From positions 1-64,000 of the forward strand of contig JAJYXB010000019.1 of NCBI GenBank assembly GCA_021791195.1: a stretch of DNA of 64,000 bases, in the 5' to 3' direction. How positions within the stretch are numbered: position 1 is the first letter of the stretch; every line of letters begins with the position of its first letter. Below the pieces are notes generated by a model. That model was not told the DNA's origin, searched no databases, and saw nothing but the letters and a program-made list of their open reading frames with translations. Shown here piece by piece: positions 55,478-63,913 of the stretch. This stretch comes from Actinomycetes bacterium (lineage in GTDB: Bacteria; Actinomycetota; Thermoleophilia; BMS3ABIN01). The translations under genes and the position numbers were made by a program.

Positions 55478-57163
55478 TCACGGGGTGATGCCTAGCTTGC
55501 CGATTGCGAACTTGGTGATCTTCTGGAATGCCGGCGCCGCCACCGTGCTGCCGCCGCCGAACGGATGGGGCTCGTCGACCTTTACCAGCACCAGCAGCTG
55601 CGGATCGTCGGCCGGCAGGTAGCCGACAAAAGAGCCGATGTAATTCTCGTTGGAGTAACGCCCGTCGGGATCGATCTTCTGCGCCGTGCCGGTCTTGCCG
55701 GCGATCTTGAAGCCGTCGATCTGGGCCTCCGGCGCGCCGCCGTCAGCGACGACTCCCACCAGCAGCTTGGTCAGCTCACCGGCTATATCCGCCGAGATGA
55801 TCCGCTGACCGGTGGGCTCGGCGATCTGCCGGTCGCCTTCCTGCCTGAGCAGATGCGGCTGCGGGCGGATGCCGCCGTTGGCGATGGTCGCGTATGCCGT
55901 CGCCATCTGCAGCGGCGTCGTCGAGATGCCCTGGCCAATCGGCACGTTGCCGATCGTGGAGGCGGTCCACCGGTTCGGCGGGATGACGATGCCGCCGGTC
56001 TCGCCGGGGAAATCGATCCCGGTAGGCACGCCGAAGCCAAACCGGTTGATCCAGTCGCTCAGCTTGTCCTTGCCGACGCTCATGCCAACCTTGATCGCAC
56101 CGATGTTGCTGGAATGGATCAGGATCGTCCCCAGATCCCAGTTGACCGGACCGCGATCGACGGCATCCTTGATGGTGTAGCCGCCCATATCGAGTTCTGG
56201 CGGCAGGTAGAACGACTCGGTGGGAGTGATGGTCTTCTCCTCCAGCGCCGCCGCCGAGGTGACCGCCTTGAAGATCGAGCCGGGCTCGTAGCTGTCGGTC
56301 ACCGGCCGGTTGCGGCGCTCGGCGTTGGTAAGGTTGGGATAATTGTTGGCGTCCACGGTGGGCACGCTGGCCATGGCGTAGATGGCGCCTGTCCTGGGAT
56401 TCATCACCACCGCCTCGGCGCCCTTGGCGTGCCACTGCTTGACGGTGTCGCTCAGCACCTTCTCCGTTTCATACTGGATCGACTCGTCCAGCGTCAGCCA
56501 GACATCCTTGCCCGGCACGCCGTCCTGGAGGCTAAGCGTATCGATCTGGCTGCCGTCGGCAGCCATGATCACCTGCTGCTTGCCCTCGGTGCCCCTGAGT
56601 ACTTTATCCAGCTGCAGCTCCATCCCGGCCAGGCCGTTGTTGTCGGTGCCGGCGTAGCCGATCACCTGCGCCGCCAGCTGGTTCTGGGGATAGACGCGCT
56701 TTTCCTCCCGCCGGGTGGAGATCCCCGGCAGATGTTCTTTTTCCACCAGCTGGTCAACCTGGTCGCCTACGGATGCGTCGATCTTGCGGGCGAGGTAGAG
56801 GAAACCGGTGCCGGCAGCCTTGCCGCTGGTCAGCGTCTGCTGCAGCGCGTAGGGATCCATTTTCAGCAGCGGCGCCAGCAGGCTGGCGGTCTTCACGGGA
56901 TCCTGCACCTGCAGTGGATTTGCGATCACGGTCTTCACCTGGATACCCACCGCCAGCTCGTTGCCGTTGCGGTCATAAATGGTGCCGCGGTGGGCCGGTG
57001 TGACTATCTCCTCCACGTGCTTGATGCTGATGTCGTGCTTTGAGAGGTCGGCCGCGTTTACCGTCTGCAGCAGCGCCGCCTTGCCGGCGATGATGACAAA
57101 GGTAACGATGAAGAACAGCAGGGTCCAGCGAATCCTTTTGTCGGGATTGCCCAGCTTAGGCAT
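55478..57163 (-). CDS. ftsI: FtsI-type class B penicillin-binding protein
   Basis: Septal transpeptidase. 561 residues: N-terminal membrane anchor (LLFFIVTFVIIAGKAALL), dimerisation domain, then the transpeptidase with SYEPGSIFKAVTS (SxxK), HSSNIG (SxN) and GKTGTAQ (KTG). Adjacent to the ftsL stop (TAGATG). It is the last gene before the inverted-repeat element and murF. Confidence 0.96.
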   Translation of the reverse strand: MPKLGNPDKRIRWTLLFFIVTFVIIAGKAALLQTVNAADLSKHDISIKHVEEIVTPAHRGTIYDRNGNELAVGIQVKTVIANPLQVQDPVKTASLLAPLLKMDPYALQQTLTSGKAAGTGFLYLARKIDASVGDQVDQLVEKEHLPGISTRREEKRVYPQNQLAAQVIGYAGTDNNGLAGMELQLDKVLRGTEGKQQVIMAADGSQIDTLSLQDGVPGKDVWLTLDESIQYETEKVLSDTVKQWHAKGAEAVVMNPRTGAIYAMASVPTVDANNYPNLTNAERRNRPVTDSYEPGSIFKAVTSAAALEEKTITPTESFYLPPELDMGGYTIKDAVDRGPVNWDLGTILIHSSNIGAIKVGMSVGKDKLSDWINRFGFGVPTGIDFPGETGGIVIPPNRWTASTIGNVPIGQGISTTPLQMATAYATIANGGIRPQPHLLRQEGDRQIAEPTGQRIISADIAGELTKLLVGVVADGGAPEAQIDGFKIAGKTGTAQKIDPDGRYSNENYIGSFVGYLPADDPQLLVLVKVDEPHPFGGGSTVAAPAFQKITKFAIGKLGITP

Positions 57164-57616
57164 CTAGTGCGAAGCCGTCCTTCCATCCGGCCGGCCGGCC
57201 TGGCTCAGGTCAGCGTACTGCTGTCCGTCAGGAGGATCGATATAGACGTACTGTACCTTGTCGGTGGAAACCATCCCCAGCTTTCCCTCGGCGATCTGCT
57301 CGATGCGTTGCGGCGAGGAGAGCGCCGATACGTCGCGGGAGAGGCTGTCGTTCTGGACCTGCAGGGTGTTCTTCTGCGCGATGAGATCGTTGTACTGGAT
57401 ATTCTTGTAAAGCAGGCTGACGCGCAGCCCCACCAGCCCCATCAACAGCAGCGCGATGACACCGACCCAGACGCCGGCGTGCATGGCGCTGCGCGCGGGC
57501 GCTGGTGTCCAGCGCGGCCGCGGCGCCTGCCTGCGCCGCCGGGACGGCTTCGACTGGCGCTCGAACTTGCGGGTGATCTCGGTAAAACCCCAATCCTGCT
57601 GTGCGGCTCCAGCCAT
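57164..57616 (-). CDS. ftsL: FtsL-like septum protein
   Basis: 150 residues: basic N-terminus with an RRRRQAPRPR-type run, one membrane segment (WVGVIALLLMGLVGLRVSLL), then a short coiled coil (NDLIAQKNTLQVQNDSLSRDVSAL) and IEQIAEGKLGMV, the FtsL/DivIC pattern. Sequence is poorly conserved in this family; position between rsmH and ftsI makes the call. Starts with AGGAAGGGG upstream. Confidence 0.88.
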   Translation of the reverse strand: MAGAAQQDWGFTEITRKFERQSKPSRRRRQAPRPRWTPAPARSAMHAGVWVGVIALLLMGLVGLRVSLLYKNIQYNDLIAQKNTLQVQNDSLSRDVSALSSPQRIEQIAEGKLGMVSTDKVQYVYIDPPDGQQYADLSQAGRPDGRTASH

Positions 57617-57655
57617 GTTCCCCTTCCTCTAATAGCCTGCTGCTGTCCGGTCCCG

Positions 57656-58627
57656 CTAGCGGAGCTTCTCGACTACACGAAGCTTGGCCGATTGCGAGCG
57701 GGGATTGGCAGACATCTCTGCCACGGACGGCGTCACCGGCCGCCGCGTGATGATACGCAGTTGCGCTTTCGCCTTGCAGACGCATTTGGGCAGGTCAGGC
57801 GGGCAGGTACACTTGCCGATCCTGGCTGCGAAAAATTTCTTGACGATCCTGTCTTCCAGCGAGTGGAAGCTGATTACGGCCATGCGGCCACCGGGCGCCA
57901 GCACCTCGAAAGCATTTTCCAGCCCTTGCGATAGCGAGGAGAGCTCGTCGTTGACGGCGATGCGCAGCGCCTGGAAAATGCGGCGCGCCGGATGGCCGGC
58001 GCCGAAGCGGGCCGGCGTGGGGATGGCGGCCTTGATCGTGTCGACCAGCTGCAGCGTCGTTTCCAGCGGGGCCTGCTGCCGCTCGCTGGCTATCCGTCTG
58101 GCGATCTGCCGGGCGTAACGTTCCTCGCCGAAAGCCTTGAAGATGCGCGCCAGCTCCTCGGGCGGCCATTCATTGACAATCTGCCTGGCCGTGACCTTGC
58201 TGTCAGGATCCATGCGCATGTCAAGCGGCGCGTTATAACTGTAGGAAAAACCGCGCTCGGGCCTGTCCAGCTGCATCGAAGAGACGCCCAGGTCGAGATA
58301 GATGAGATCCGCCTCGAACTCCTTGTCGGCCAGTTCCTGGAAGGCGTCGGCAAAATTTCCCTGGATGAAGCGGCAACGGAATGGCTGGTACTGCGCGAAC
58401 AGCTCGAAATAGCGGCCCGCGACCGGATCGCGATCGATGCCGATGAACAGCGCGTCCTGGCCGAGGCGTTGCGCCAGCCGGCGGGCATGGCCACCGGCGC
58501 CGAAAGTGCCGTCGATGATGGTGTCCTGCGGCTGCGGGTCGAGCAGCTCGGTCAGCTCATCCGCCAGCACCGGTACGTGCGACCCGGCGTTTTCCCAATC
58601 TTCCTTTATGCTGTTGTTGAGCTGCAT
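57656..58627 (-). CDS. rsmH: 16S rRNA (cytosine1402-N4)-methyltransferase
   Basis: 323 residues: N-terminal HVPVLADELTELLDPQP, SAM motif DGTFGAGGHARRL, DLGVSSMQLDRPERGFSY, and C-terminal GGRMAVISFHSLEDRIVKKF. Second gene of the dcw cluster, between mraZ and ftsL. Confidence 0.97.
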   Translation of the reverse strand: MQLNNSIKEDWENAGSHVPVLADELTELLDPQPQDTIIDGTFGAGGHARRLAQRLGQDALFIGIDRDPVAGRYFELFAQYQPFRCRFIQGNFADAFQELADKEFEADLIYLDLGVSSMQLDRPERGFSYSYNAPLDMRMDPDSKVTARQIVNEWPPEELARIFKAFGEERYARQIARRIASERQQAPLETTLQLVDTIKAAIPTPARFGAGHPARRIFQALRIAVNDELSSLSQGLENAFEVLAPGGRMAVISFHSLEDRIVKKFFAARIGKCTCPPDLPKCVCKAKAQLRIITRRPVTPSVAEMSANPRSQSAKLRVVEKLR

Positions 58628-58676
58628 TCCCTTCTCCCTGAAGCGGGGGAGTCACGGCGCCGCGGTCAGCCGCGCG

Positions 58677-59111
58677 CTATTCCGCTTCCTCCCATTGTTT
58701 CCGGTAGACTTTCCTGTAAGCCTCCCACTTCCTGCGGTCCCAGATCTCAAAACTGTCGTGCATGCCCCTGAACACCACCTCCTTGCCGATGCCGGCATTG
58801 CGGATATGATCCGGCGTGATACAGATCCGGCCCTGCTTGTCGAGCTCGCACTCGACTACCGAGCCGAACATCATCCGCTTGATATCGCGGTTCTTCTTGC
58901 TATCAATCTCATCCAGCCCGGCGATCCGGGCCGCAATGTTCTTCTCCCATTCGGCCGCCGGCTGCACCGTGAGGCATTCCTCGAAGTTCTCCCGGACGAC
59001 CACCTTGCCGTCCTTCAGCTGCTGCCGGAACTTTGCAGGAATAGCCACCCGATTCTTCGAATCAAGTGAGTGTGAAAACTGTCCCCAGAATTTGTACGTT
59101 GCAGCAGCCAT
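58677..59111 (-). CDS. mraZ: MraZ transcriptional regulator of the dcw operon
   Basis: 144 residues, two AbrB-like halves (FSHSLDSKNRVAIPAKFRQQL and ECELDKQGRICITPDHIRNAG with the DxxGR signatures). MraZ binds repeats upstream of its own gene. It heads the division cluster. A GGGGG run lies 7 bases before the ATG and doubles as part of a MraZ repeat. Confidence 0.97.
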   Translation of the reverse strand: MAAATYKFWGQFSHSLDSKNRVAIPAKFRQQLKDGKVVVRENFEECLTVQPAAEWEKNIAARIAGLDEIDSKKNRDIKRMMFGSVVECELDKQGRICITPDHIRNAGIGKEVVFRGMHDSFEIWDRRKWEAYRKVYRKQWEEAE

Positions 59112-59115
59112 AATT

Positions 59116-59145
59116 TGTCCCCCACTTTATACCACTTTTCCCCAC
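59116..59145 (-). promoter_or_regulatory. Three MraZ-binding repeats overlapping the dcw promoter
   Basis: Three 10-base units each beginning GTGG (59145-59136, 59135-59126, 59125-59116) lie in phase one helical turn apart. The middle one contains a TATAAA -10-like box, so binding would block the promoter. This matches known MraZ operators. Confidence 0.8.
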
Positions 59146-59330
59146 CGAGCAAGCAGATCCAGGCCAAAAAATAGGGGGATTCACCGAAAAAAGGTGGAAA
59201 TCCGCCCCGAGTCGCGCAGTTTGCGTTGCAAACAGGTGGTTTCAGGCTGGGCGCTGCGAAAAACAGGAGCAGCGCGGGAAGGTGTTACTTCGGCTTGCAG
59301 CGTTATCCGCGGGGGGGATGGTGGGGAAAC

Positions 59331-60062
59331 TTATTTTCCTAGGGGTTTGCTGTATGCCGCGAGGATATACATGTTGAATCTTCTTGGCCACTGCCAGGCG
59401 ATCATCCGCTGTTCCAGCCGGAGGACAAGCTGCAGGAGCCTGGAGTTCCACATGAAATATTCCGGGTTCGGATAGGTCTTCAGGAATAATTCATCAAACC
59501 CGGCTGTTTTCGCATGCCTGTGGATGGCCGCGGGCGTGTTCATCCGCAGATATACGGGGAACAGGTCGCGATCGTCCTTCTTCAGCATGCTCCTCAGCAG
59601 CCAATCCTTGAACGCCGACGGAATCGCCCCGCCGAGCCAGACCAGGGGGTTGTTCCTGTTGGGCGTCAGGAGCACCACATGTCCGCCGTCCCTGAGCACC
59701 CTGCTGAATTCGGCGAACACCTTGACCGGCTCGGCGACATGCTCTGCGACCCATTCGCTGACAATGATATCAAATGTGTTATCAGGAAACGGGAGAGCGG
59801 CCAGGTCCGCGACGTGCTGCTCGTCCATGTAGGGATTCCTGTCAGCGCCAGAGTCGACGCCGATGACCGTTTTCCGCCGCGCCCGGGAGTTCAGCTCGCT
59901 TCGGGAGAAGATGCCTTCATGACCGCACCCCGCGTCCAGGACAACCGAATCTTCTGTCAGCAGGCCCGAGAGGGTCTCGAGGTAATCCGCGTCCATCCGC
60001 AGCGGCCCGGACTCGCGGGAAAACCTGTCCAGTTCCCGGACAAGGTCTCGTTCATACATCAT
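59331..60062 (-). CDS. Class I SAM-dependent methyltransferase
   Basis: 243 residues. SAM motif VVLDAGCGHEG, a downstream acid (GVDSGADRNPYMDE), DIIVSEWVAEHVAEP (post I) and HVVLLTPNRNNPL, typical of Methyltransf_11/UbiE-like enzymes. Substrate unknown; basic, lipid or glycan targets are all possible. Forms a pair with the following TPR gene only by position. Confidence 0.88.
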   Translation of the reverse strand: MMYERDLVRELDRFSRESGPLRMDADYLETLSGLLTEDSVVLDAGCGHEGIFSRSELNSRARRKTVIGVDSGADRNPYMDEQHVADLAALPFPDNTFDIIVSEWVAEHVAEPVKVFAEFSRVLRDGGHVVLLTPNRNNPLVWLGGAIPSAFKDWLLRSMLKKDDRDLFPVYLRMNTPAAIHRHAKTAGFDELFLKTYPNPEYFMWNSRLLQLVLRLEQRMIAWQWPRRFNMYILAAYSKPLGK

Positions 60063-60095
60063 CGGCGATTCAGGGACGCGCGGCCGCCTGACATC

Positions 60096-60689
60096 CTAGG
60101 GACCATGTTGCTGCTGCAGCGGCGGCGCGGTGGTGGTCGAGCCGGGATTATTCTGCTGCGAGATCAGTTCCTTGGCCGTATGCGCCATCCTGTTGTTCGG
60201 GTTGATGTCGATCGCCTTCTGCCACATCTGCCTGGCCTGAGCCGACTGATTGGTGTGGCTGTCGATCAGGCCGATATCGATCATGATCGCCTGGTTCCTG
60301 GGATCGATGGAAAGGCCGGTATTCAGCTCCCGCAACGCCACGTCGATCATGTTCAGGCCGTAATACGCCTCCCCCAGCCGGCCGTGGTAAAGCGCGTTGC
60401 CGGGATCAATCGAGGTGGCCTGCTCGAACAGGTCCTTTGCCTGGGAATAATTTCCCTGGCCCATGTAGACGTCTCCCAGGCCGGAGAGAGCCACGGCGTC
60501 CTTGGGGTTGGCCTTGAGCAGATCCTGGTAAGCCTCGATCTGCGGCGTGTAATCGGGCTGCTGTTCCTGCGAATGCGGATCGGTGCCGCTGGCGCTGGAG
60601 CCGCCGAATACCCGCGGCAGGACAAAGATGAGGACGACTACCACACCGACAGCGGCAAAAATCGCCCAATAATATGACTTGAACTTCAA
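60096..60689 (-). CDS. Membrane-anchored TPR protein
   Basis: 197 residues: N-terminal membrane anchor (YWAIFAAVGVVVVLIFVLP) then four TPR-like units (NPKDAVALSGLGDVYMGQGNYSQAKDLFEQAT and similar) to a polar, Q/T-rich end. Likely an extracytoplasmic scaffold. TTG start. Specific function unknown. Confidence 0.85.
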   Translation of the reverse strand: MKFKSYYWAIFAAVGVVVVLIFVLPRVFGGSSASGTDPHSQEQQPDYTPQIEAYQDLLKANPKDAVALSGLGDVYMGQGNYSQAKDLFEQATSIDPGNALYHGRLGEAYYGLNMIDVALRELNTGLSIDPRNQAIMIDIGLIDSHTNQSAQARQMWQKAIDINPNNRMAHTAKELISQQNNPGSTTTAPPLQQQHGP

Positions 60690-60822
60690 GAGTTACCTCC
60701 GGGAGGAACAGCTGCGCTTATTATACTCAAATCGGGCGCAAACAGGGAGTGAAATCCAAAAAATAACTTCCGGACCGCAAAGCCCGGTCCAATCTGGTAA
60801 AATTCAATCCCGGTAAGCTCGC

Positions 60823-61374
60823 ATGGATTATTCTGCCTTTCACATGATCAACCAGCTGGCCGGGCATTATGCCCTCCTGGACAGCCTTATGAAAGCAACG
60901 GCGAAATACGGCGTGGTGATGTTCGCCGTGCCGTTGCTCTTTCTCTGGTTCCGGGGCGGCATCAGCGGCAAGAAGGCAGCGCTGCTGGCGATGCTGGCCA
61001 TGGCCATCGCGCTCCTGGCCGGCCAGGTGATCACCCACATTTACATGCGGCCGCGGCCCTTTATGGTGCACACCGTCAACCAGCTGGTCAACCACTCCGG
61101 TGATCCTTCGTTCCCTTCCGATCACGCGCTGTTTTCCTTCGGACTGGCAGGCGTGATTCTGCTGGAGAATCGACGCTGGGGTATCGCCGCCATCGCCTTT
61201 GCCTGCCTCGTGGCCTTTTCGCGCGTGTTCACAGGATTGCACTACCCAGGCGACGTCATCGGCGGCGCGCTCATCGGACTTGTCTGCGGCCTTGTGGTCT
61301 GGCGGGTGCGCAAGGTCTTCGATCCGGTCCTGGATTTCCTCATCGGCATCGCCCGCCGGCTGAAGCTGGCGTAG
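60823..61374 (+). CDS. PAP2-family phosphatase (undecaprenyl pyrophosphate phosphatase-like)
   Basis: 183 residues, about five membrane segments, with the PAP2 triad KATAKYGV..., RPRPF, PSDHALFSFG and SRVFTGLHYPGDVIGG. It may recycle undecaprenyl phosphate for wall synthesis (BcrC-like) or act on phosphatidate. Plus-strand, convergent with the prepilin peptidase gene. Weak ribosome site (GGTAAG). Confidence 0.92.
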   Translation: MDYSAFHMINQLAGHYALLDSLMKATAKYGVVMFAVPLLFLWFRGGISGKKAALLAMLAMAIALLAGQVITHIYMRPRPFMVHTVNQLVNHSGDPSFPSDHALFSFGLAGVILLENRRWGIAAIAFACLVAFSRVFTGLHYPGDVIGGALIGLVCGLVVWRVRKVFDPVLDFLIGIARRLKLA

Positions 61375-61417
61375 ACGCCCCGGCGCCATCGGCATCGCCC
61401 GCCGGCTGAACCTGGCG
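61341..61417 (+). repeat. Direct repeat duplicating the 3' end of the PAP2 gene
   Basis: 61341-61371 (last coding part) and 61387-61417 are identical over 31 bases except one. The second copy lies just after the stop, indicating a small tandem duplication. Confidence 0.85.
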
Positions 61418-61422
61418 CGGCG

Positions 61423-61440
61423 CCGGCCCCCGCCGGTTTT
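61423..61440 (+). terminator. Possible terminator after the PAP2 gene
   Basis: CCGGC-CCCC-GCCGG stem followed by TTTT. Short stem and T run. Confidence 0.4.
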
Positions 61441-61441
61441 C

Positions 61442-62194
61442 CTAAAAGCCGACCAGTCTGAGATACTTGTCCAGCAGGGTTGGGCCGTAGAACAACGCCA
61501 GCATGGCGCCCACCGCCAGGAAGGGACCGAAAGGCAGCCGGCTCTTGCGCCCCTTCACTCCTGCCACGATCAGCGCCACACCGACCAGCGCCCCCAACAG
61601 AAACGCCGCGAACAGAGCCACCACCACCGACCAGCCGAGGAAGAACCCCAGCATCATCGCCATCTTGGCGTCGCCCAGCCCCATCCCCTTGGGGAAGATC
61701 AGCACGATCGCGAAAAAGAAAACGCCGCTGATCAGACCGGCGGCCAGCAGCTCCAGCCAGCGGTCAGGCGAAATGGCGATCATCGCGCCCAGGCCGATGA
61801 CCGCGACCGGCAGCACGACCACGTTGGGGATGATGTAATGCTCCAGGTCGATGAAGAAGATGACGATCAGCGCCGCGATCAGCAGCAGCGCCGGCAGCAG
61901 CTCCACATTGGGGCCGAATTTCCAGCCCGCCAGCGCAAACAGCACCGCTGTCAGCAGCTCGACCGCCGGATACCAGAACGAGATCGGGTCGCCGCAGCGG
62001 CGGCAGCGGCCTCCGAGCAGCAGGTAGCTGACCAGGGGAATGTTGTCATACCAGCTGACCGGCATATCGCAGTTGGGACAGTGCGAACCCGGCGACACGA
62101 TCGACTCGTGCCGCGGCAGGCGGTAGATGCAGACATTGAGAAAACTGCCGATGATGGCGCCGATGATGAACAGTAAGATGATTGTGAGGATCAA
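61442..62194 (-). CDS. pilD: Prepilin leader peptidase/N-methyltransferase
   Basis: 250 residues. Cytoplasmic zinc-type pairs CPNCDMPVSW and CRRCGDPISFWYP, and both catalytic aspartates (FIDLEHYIIPN and GLGDAKM) of the type IV prepilin peptidase family, plus about seven membrane helices. Processes type IV pilin-like preproteins; no pilin gene is in the window. Confidence 0.95.
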   Translation of the reverse strand: MILTIILLFIIGAIIGSFLNVCIYRLPRHESIVSPGSHCPNCDMPVSWYDNIPLVSYLLLGGRCRRCGDPISFWYPAVELLTAVLFALAGWKFGPNVELLPALLLIAALIVIFFIDLEHYIIPNVVVLPVAVIGLGAMIAISPDRWLELLAAGLISGVFFFAIVLIFPKGMGLGDAKMAMMLGFFLGWSVVVALFAAFLLGALVGVALIVAGVKGRKSRLPFGPFLAVGAMLALFYGPTLLDKYLRLVGF

Positions 62195-62212
62195 ACAGAC
62201 TCCCGCAAGCCG

Positions 62213-62872
62213 CTAGTAGGCCGGATCAAGCACTACTATTTTCGGTCCGCCGGAAAGATTTTCCTTTACCGGTTCAAGCTCGCTGACACCCGGCGTCTCG
62301 ACCCGGCTCTTGCCTTCCAGGAAAGCGGAGACGCCTTCGATGCTGAAATGGCACTTGTCATTGCGGAAATGCATGGGGATAGCCACCGCCGGCGGACCCA
62401 ACTGCTGCCAGACCCGGGTGGCCCGGGCGGCGTCGATGGTAAAAACGCCGCCGACCGGCAGCAGCACGATGTCCAGCGGACCGATCTCGTCCACCTGACG
62501 GCTGCTGAGCTCATGGCCGAGATCGCCCAGGTGGGCCACGGTGACGCCGTCTGCCCGGACGACGAAAACCGTGTTGCTGCCTCGCTGCGATCCCTGGGAG
62601 CTGTCATGAAAAGTGGCGACGCCGCGGATATTAAACCCGTCGATGTCATATTCCCCCGTTGAGTCAAGGATGCGCGGGGCGCCGCCCAGATGCCTGACGC
62701 CGGCGTGGTCGGCATGGGCATGGCTGATGGTGACGACGTCGGGGCTTAAATCCACCTGGCGGTAAAGCAAAGTCCCCTGGTAAGCTTCCGCATCGTAAGG
62801 ATCCGTCAGCAGCGTAGCGCCGGAATCCCCCGTGATCAGGAAGCAGCTGTGTCCTATCCATTCGATCTTCAT
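62213..62872 (-). CDS. Metallo-beta-lactamase-fold hydrolase (UlaG-like)
   Basis: 219 residues: IEWIGHSCFLI start, metal motif SHAHADHAG, HLGDLGHEL and PMHFRNDKCHFSI. This is the UPF0173/UlaG-like branch, often annotated as a metal-dependent hydrolase with unknown substrate. Eighteen bases separate it from the prepilin peptidase start. Confidence 0.9.
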   Translation of the reverse strand: MKIEWIGHSCFLITGDSGATLLTDPYDAEAYQGTLLYRQVDLSPDVVTISHAHADHAGVRHLGGAPRILDSTGEYDIDGFNIRGVATFHDSSQGSQRGSNTVFVVRADGVTVAHLGDLGHELSSRQVDEIGPLDIVLLPVGGVFTIDAARATRVWQQLGPPAVAIPMHFRNDKCHFSIEGVSAFLEGKSRVETPGVSELEPVKENLSGGPKIVVLDPAY

Positions 62873-63055
62873 CTGACTTTATCTCCTGCCGTTCGGAGCT
62901 GCCTGTCGACGCTGGCATCGCCAGCCGCGCATATATTGTTTCTATCCAGAGGCCCGAGTCTAAAACAGCCGCCGCGGCCGCAATAAGAGAACCGGCCCGC
63001 CATTCCGGCGTGAGCCGGCAAGGAACCGCCCCGGGACGGCGGCTGCCGCCCAGCC

Positions 63056-63913
63056 TTAAAGCTCGGCCGGCAGCCGGCGCAGTTCGTCGAGGGTGAACAC
63101 CGGCCCATCGGTGCAGACGTACTTCGGGCCCACATTGCAACGGCCGCAGAGGCCGATACCACATTTCATCCGCCGCTCCAGCGTGGTGAAGATCTGCTGA
63201 TCGCCAAAGCCGAGGCGCTCGAGACTCTGCAGCGTGAACTTTATCATCACCGGCGGACCGCAGATGACCGCCACCGCGCCCGCGGCCGGCGGCTGCTCCT
63301 CCTCCAGGACGCCCGGCAGCAGCCCCACCCTGCCGGACCAGTCCGGGTGCGCGGCGTCGATGGCGGCGATGAAATCGACGTCGGCGCGCGCTTCCCAGGC
63401 GGCGCGGTCCTCCGCGTAGCAGAGGTCGGCGGGCGTGCGCGCACCGTAGAAAGCCTGGATGCGGCCAAAGTCGCCGCGGTTATCAAGCAGGTGCATTAGC
63501 AACGACCTGAGCGGCGCCATGCCGATGCCGCCGCCAGCGATGATGACATCCTTCTCCTTCCAGGAATCGACCGGAAAGGCGCAGCCCAGCGGCGCCCGCA
63601 GCGCCACCCGGTCCCCTTCAGCCAGCTCGTGGATGGCGCTGGTGACCGCGCCGGTCCTCATCACGGAGAACTGGATGTAATCCTTTTGCGACGGCGGTGA
63701 GGAGATGGCGAAGGTAGACTCGCCGGCGCCGAAGATGCTGATCAGGCCAATCTGGCCCGGCGCAAACATAAAGGCCGCCATCAGCGCCGGGTCGTCAAAT
63801 ACCAGCCGGTAGGTGCGGATGGCCGGAGTCTCCTGGATCACCGCCACCACGGTAGCCGGCTCCGGCACGAGGGGAGTTGTTGCGTTAATGCCTTTTTTTG
63901 GTATTGTGCTCAT
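63056..63913 (-). CDS. FAD/NAD(P)-binding electron-transfer subunit with [2Fe-2S] (AsrB/HydG-like)
   Basis: 285 residues: FAD-binding front domain (TYRLVFDD...APGQIGLISIFGAGESTFAISSPP), NAD(P) domain (VIIAGGGIGMAPLRSLL; FYGARTPADLCYAED) and a C-terminal PyrK/AsrB-type [2Fe-2S] site (MKCGIGLCGRCNVGPKYVCTDGP). Homologues are the gamma subunit of sulfhydrogenases and anaerobic sulfite reductase AsrB. The ATG overlaps the stop of the upstream gene. It likely feeds NAD(P)H electrons to a hydrogenase or reductase. Confidence 0.92.
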   Translation of the reverse strand: MSTIPKKGINATTPLVPEPATVVAVIQETPAIRTYRLVFDDPALMAAFMFAPGQIGLISIFGAGESTFAISSPPSQKDYIQFSVMRTGAVTSAIHELAEGDRVALRAPLGCAFPVDSWKEKDVIIAGGGIGMAPLRSLLMHLLDNRGDFGRIQAFYGARTPADLCYAEDRAAWEARADVDFIAAIDAAHPDWSGRVGLLPGVLEEEQPPAAGAVAVICGPPVMIKFTLQSLERLGFGDQQIFTTLERRMKCGIGLCGRCNVGPKYVCTDGPVFTLDELRRLPAEL

